DNA of 64,000 bases from Udeniomyces pyricola (lineage: Eukaryota > Basidiomycota > Tremellomycetes > Cystofilobasidiales > Mrakiaceae): NCBI GenBank assembly GCA_039545295.1, contig BCIK01000003.1, forward strand, positions 62,001-126,000, read 5' to 3'. Below are positions 59,420 through 64,000 of the stretch, piece by piece. The notes under the pieces were generated by a model. It did no database searches, had not been told where the DNA came from, and saw only the letters and a list, made by a program, of their open reading frames with translations. The position numbers were made by a program, and so were the translations under genes. Numbering within the stretch: position 1 is the stretch's first letter; every line of letters begins with the position of its first letter.

Positions 59420-62400
59420 GTCGAAGGGGAATCGAAGGAAGGAGAAGGGGGAGGGAGGTTTGAGCCGTCAGTCGCCTTGAAGAGGATGGAATGGGATGGT
59501 AGTGTGTTGCTGGCGTTGGTTGTGGAGAAGGGTTTGAGCTGAGTGGGCGAAGATGGCAAGGAACGAAAAGGGCAAAGACGACAGAGAGGGAGGAGGTGAG
59601 GGCAGGGAAAGCAATAAATGAAATCAGAGTCCAGCCAGAGAGTCCTTCCTAGAAACACCCATTCACTGCACCAACCACAATCAGCTCAAGTGGAGGACGA
59701 CGTCGACGGCAGAGCGCAGAGCGCAGAGACAACGCCGGCTCATGCACAGCCTTGCTTCCGCGCCCAGCTTCCAATAATCGTCTAATCTAGGCCCAATCCA
59801 ATCCAATCCCTCGGGCCTGGCCACAGCTCGCCCTCGTCTATGTCGACCTCTTCTTGCCTTTAATTCTCACCCCCACCTCACATTCACCAGTACGGACCTG
59901 CCTGTGTGTCCAGCTCGGCGGCCGAGGCCCTTGTCTGCTACAGATCTGCGGTCTCTGCAGTCCATGTCCATGTCTTACCAAACGTTCTCGACCATCTCAC
60001 CCAGTCACCGGTCACCTCTGCACCCATATCCAATGTCCAATATATATCCTTCATATTTATAAACACACGCCACATAATACCATTACCATGCATCAGTCAT
60101 CATCATATCAACCCGGAAAAACTCGACGACTTGGCATCTGTACGGTTCAAGAACATGCAGGATCTGTAGGCCAACACTAGTTTGAGCCGGATCAATCAGG
60201 ACGTTTGACTCAGCTACTCGATAAGGTTATGTTCCTGCTGATGACGTATGCGTATGTATACAGCGCGCCCGCCCGGCCGGCCGACTGCATCATCATATCA
60301 AAGCTTCTATGCATGTTGGAGTTGAGTCAGCTATAACCGCGAATCACCTACTGATTGATCTAGTAGGTAGTAGTAATGCATAGTGTTCTTTTTTTTTTTT
60401 TTTTTTCCTCGACCCATGTCATCGCATGTCAACCGGTCGGTCGGCAAGCCCCACGGTGCCATGAAGTCCTACTGGCATAGACCGACATACGCTTATACAT
60501 CGTCCAGGAAGCAGGATGACCAGCGGCTACGTGGTCACAAGTTGGATTGTCGTCGGCTCGAAAAACGCGATGCAACGTACCGTCGATGTAACATATTGCA
60601 GTACGATCTCTCTTCCCCTCCCCCCCCCCCCCCCCGGTGATCTTACCATAGTATACTATGCAGATTAGACATCTGCTGTGATCGTGTTCATCTGACTAAC
60701 CGTACATCCTCATCGTTCTCGTTCTCACCTCCAGGACCCAAAGGCCTCGGGTATGCATCCATCCACTCTAGTATGGTGTTGGCCTTGTCCGCAACGGAAC
60801 TCATCCATCCGATCATCCAAGAACACCATGACTTTCTTCGATCCACTTATGGCGTATATCATGCATATTCAAAGATAAATTCATCACTCTTCAGCTCTCT
60901 CATGATCTTCCATGCGCGTCGTCGATGATCGATGTGACCCCAGTGATCGTCATGGCACCTACTTGACGTCTGTTTCCATCTGATCCTCACTCACTAGTTT
61001 GGCTCATGCAGCATATCGATCGAAGTGCGCATGCTACCTGTACGTAGTAAAAGCTACTCACTTAACTTGTTATCTAGCTAGCCTCCTGCAAGCACGATGG
61101 CAATATATCGTTCAGTTCACGGATCGAAGTTGAGCGAGCCATCGACACGTACTACGGCGACGATATGGTCGTCCGTGCGTCAGTCAACGATGTTGAGCGT
61201 GCACGATTGCCAAGTTTCGACCATATGTGTAGGTAGGTAGGTACGTGTAAGCTATTTGATGGCTGATTCGTTGCATTGCACGTTTACTAATTGTACACTG
61301 CACGGTACAGGCTAGACGAGATTGATACGTACTACGTATGCGTATACATATATTGCGTGCAGGTCGACCGCGGATGCCCTCATGGACTTTATCTTAGCTG
61401 ATCGATATCGACTCTGCTTATACCAGCAGCAGCGAGCTTGATGTCTATGCGATATAGTTCCGGGTGTGATCCATATACATCATAGCTAGATGAAATTTTT
61501 CAACTGGTATGTGCATCTTGGATATGTCCTGGATGTTTTCAGTGAATTCGATGCAGGCCATGCCAATCTCACAGATATAGAGCCATAGTGGATATTGTTG
61601 TGCATATATATATATATATATGTATATGTATATCGACATATAGTGGGTCGTACTATATGATTTATGTCAAATGTTCAACCCATGTTTGAAATCTATTAGT
61701 GAACAGACCGTTACAACATATGATCATCACGATGAGATGGATCTTGGATGATCGACATAAACGGTCAATGATGTTGGATGTTATGAGATGATGAAGGGGA
61801 TGAACGAGTACTTAATGTGATAGCCGGTCCTAACCGGTCATGAGCTGGTCGATGGATCGGATCGGATCGACCGGATCGGATATGGATCGGTCAAAGTCGG
61901 AAAGGCCAAACTCGAAACTGATGGGGAAGGAAGCAGCTGGAAGCAAGCGCTGCAACGAACGAGGCCGAGGGATCGTTGGTTGGGCCGGCGGCAGTGTGTT
62001 GCCGGGGGCGCGCGCGCGCGCGCTTTGGACGCGCGTTGTGGTGCAGCCATGTTTGAATCGGTTGGGGAATGGGGGGGGAGGAGAAAAGATCCCCCTTATG
62101 CCGGCGGGCGCATGGAGTGAGATGGCCGATGGGGGGGAGGGATAATGGCTCTCGCTGATACTGTGTGGTAGATATGTGTGGGCGATGGCAAGGGATCGGT
62201 GTGATGATGATATGAGTACGATCTAATACGAGGGTGAGGACGAGGAGATCGAAGGGGATGGAATAGAGTGTTTAATAATGCGAGAATCAAGAAATCGACG
62301 GGTGAGGGGGAAAATGTGGGGGACCCATACCGGCTGATGGGTTGGGTGGCGAGGAGGCTGTGGCTGTCGAGTGGATTGAGTTGGGTATGTCGTTGTGTGG

Positions 62401-62597
62401 TCTCCCTTGGCTTTCTCCCATCATCCATTTCCTCCTTCTCTCTTCTCCCCCCTCCCCTCCTCCTCCCCCCCTCCTCTTTCCGCCCTATCCCCCCCATCTC
62501 TTCCCTTCTACCTATTCGTTACACCCAATACACCCTCTCCACCCTTTCTCCCCCAACCTCCATCCTCCCCCAACCGCTCTCCGTCCACCCCTACATC
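59420..62597. other. Long gene-free stretch; right part is the promoter of the desaturase gene
   Basis: No frame longer than about 110 codons has a motif, and none links into a gene before the desaturase leader. It contains T and C homopolymers (about 60389-60407 and 60621-60636) and TA repeats (about 61604-61622). It also has an AT-richer GATC/CGAT-word-rich stretch (60.7-61.9 kb), a cluster of GGATCGG words (61853-61892) and an alternating CG tract (about 62009-62022). From about 62400 the plus strand is C/T-rich, as in other leaders here. Confidence 0.55.
61845..61900. promoter_or_regulatory. Cluster of GGATCGG words upstream of the delta-9 desaturase gene
   Basis: Within about 50 bp the word GATCGG/GGATCGG recurs five times, including an inverted CGG...CCG arrangement (CGGATCGGATCGACCGG). 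It lies about 700 bp before the desaturase ATG. CGG half-sites are typical of zinc-cluster regulators, so this may be a binding array; function is inferred only. Confidence 0.35.
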
Positions 62598-64000
62598 ATG
62601 AGCCAAGTCCGACAGCGAACGCCTCCGGCCGACGGTCCCCTCAGTCCGCCCTTGTCGCCACAGACCAAGCCCGTTGATCTCGACGACAGCAGTCAGTTGC
62701 TCTTCTTCTCCCTGGCCATCCATCCTCATCTCATCAACCTATTGATCTGAACCCAACGAACAAACACAAGCACATCCAAACTGACGTCTCATTCGTACTC
62801 GCTTTCCGTCGCTTTCGCCACTCTCCCATCACTCTCGTTCCTTTGCCGCCCGGTGCCGCCTATCTTGCCCTTCTTATCTTGCCTCTCATGTCTTGCTCCC
62901 TCCAGCAATCGTCCCGACGCTCAAGGCACCCAAGGTGCCCAAGAAGCCGATCGATCACAACCTTCCCGACAACTACGTGCAGGACACGCTTGACAAGCAG
63001 AAGGTCCGTTTTGCCCTCATCTGCTGGCTTGCACGGAGGGACTCCCACCCCTTTGTGCACGGTTGGAATCTTTCGCCCTGGGCCCTTTCCGCTCAAGCCG
63101 GTCCTAACGTTTTCCTTTCCCTCCNCCCCCCCCCCCCACTTCCGATCCAACCCCACGCCCGCTTGCTTTGTCATCGCCATCTTGATCCCATCTCATTCCC
63201 CATCTCCATCTCTATTCCTAACAGGTGCTCCCCCCCGTGACGTGGTCGACCCTCTTGGACAACATCCAATGGGTTTCCTTCATCGTCCTCACCGTCACCC
63301 CGACGATTGCCATCACCGGTCTCCTCACCACCGAGTGGCAGCTCAAGACTGCCATCTGGGCCGTCGTCTACTACTTCATCACTGGTCTCGGTATCACTGC
63401 TGGTGAGTTCACGGTCATGATGTATAATGGCTGTCCAAGGACAACCAGGTCAGGAGGGCGAGACGCGGCGGCCACTTGGCCCCGGTCGTCGTCCGACTTG
63501 GGGCCGCTCGCCGCTGCGTTTCCCCAACGAATCGAAACTGATACGTCACGATCCTTTCTTCCTTTCTTCCCTTCTTTTTTCCTTTCTTGAACAGGTTACC
63601 ACCGTCTTTGGGCCCACCGATCTTACAACGCTTCGCCTGCCCTTCAGTATTTCCTCGCTGCCGCTGGTGCTGGTGCCGTTGAGGGTTCAATCAAGTGGTG
63701 GTCGCGAGGCCACCGAGCTCACCACCGATACACCGACACTGATCTTGACCCTTACAACGCCCACAAGGGTACGTTGCTGTTCCTACCAATTCTATCTGAT
63801 CGTTATGTTCTATCCTATCGGTTAAGCCGCTCACCATGCTGACTACTATACGATCACTTGCCTCTTACTTCATTTTCGCTCACTTGCGCTCATAGGTTTC
63901 TGGTACTCTCACGTTGGATGGATGCTCATCAAGCCTCGCCGACAGATTGGTACGGCTGATGTCTCGGACCTGTCGCGTAACCCAATCATCAAGTGGCAGC
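62598..64000 (+). CDS. OLE1: Delta-9 acyl-CoA (stearoyl-CoA) desaturase, 5' part, runs off the right edge
   Basis: ER membrane di-iron enzyme that introduces the first double bond into palmitoyl- and stearoyl-CoA. Exons 62598-62691, 62906-63003, 63225-63402, 63595-63768 and 63896 onward, continuing past 64000; about 216 codons are present. A Pro-rich N-terminus is followed by [25 protein letters not shown] membrane segments. The first histidine box is HRLWAH (H126-H131, within [13 protein letters not shown]) and the second is HRAHH (H163-H167, within [19 protein letters not shown]). [14 protein letters not shown] then follows, as in fungal Ole1. The third histidine box and the usual C-terminal cytochrome b5 domain would lie outside the window. 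One N occurs at 63125, in an intron. The C/T-rich leader and the GGATCGG cluster upstream are possible control elements. Confidence 0.95.

Overview
The window is nuclear DNA from a fungus, most likely a basidiomycete. Twelve of the 13 protein-coding genes I could assemble are split by three or more introns, often more than ten. Most introns are about 50-120 bp, with donors such as gtgagt, gtacgt, gtgcgt and gttcgt. There are binuclear zinc-cluster regulators, fungal-type kinesin-7 and DEP-DH-PH-CNH proteins, long pyrimidine-rich leaders and many simple repeats. I cannot fix the subphylum from sequence alone. I built gene models by hand: I joined reading frames at GT-AG (once GC-AG) sites and required codon phase to hold across every junction. 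Functional names rest on recognised motifs; no search was run.

Layout. Left edge (1-6034, minus strand): an Aro80-like zinc-cluster transcription factor that runs off the window, and a small secreted double-psi beta-barrel (RlpA/expansin-like) protein. A gene-poor stretch follows (6.0-10.5 kb). Plus strand (10.5-25.5 kb): a second zinc-cluster regulator, a conserved unknown protein with a TPR-like segment, and a kinesin-7 (Kip2/CENP-E type) motor with a long low-complexity N-terminus. The kinesin converges on a minus-strand block (27.8-46.2 kb): a tandem-BRCT protein, a Rom2-type Rho1 exchange factor, a GT31 glycosyltransferase and a p24/emp24 cargo receptor.

The p24 gene shares a 0.67-kb divergent promoter with a plus-strand vacuolar endopolyphosphatase (Ppn1). 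Next comes an FMN-binding pyridoxamine-oxidase-like gene, which contains a 36-N assembly gap flanked by an imperfect duplication. It converges on a minus-strand regulator-like protein with a degenerate, acidic zinc cluster. A second gene-free stretch (59.4-62.6 kb) leads to the 5' part of a delta-9 acyl-CoA desaturase that runs off the right edge.

The genes do not form an obvious pathway cluster. Several serve the cell surface and secretory system (Rom2-type GEF, GT31, p24, DPBB protein), but that is common in fungi and I do not infer co-regulation. I found no CRISPR, rRNA, convincing tRNA, or recognisable transposon protein. I also found no evidence for a new multi-gene system. The most interesting single items are the tandem-BRCT protein, the degenerate zinc-cluster protein, and microexons that carry catalytic motifs of the kinesin and the glycosyltransferase.
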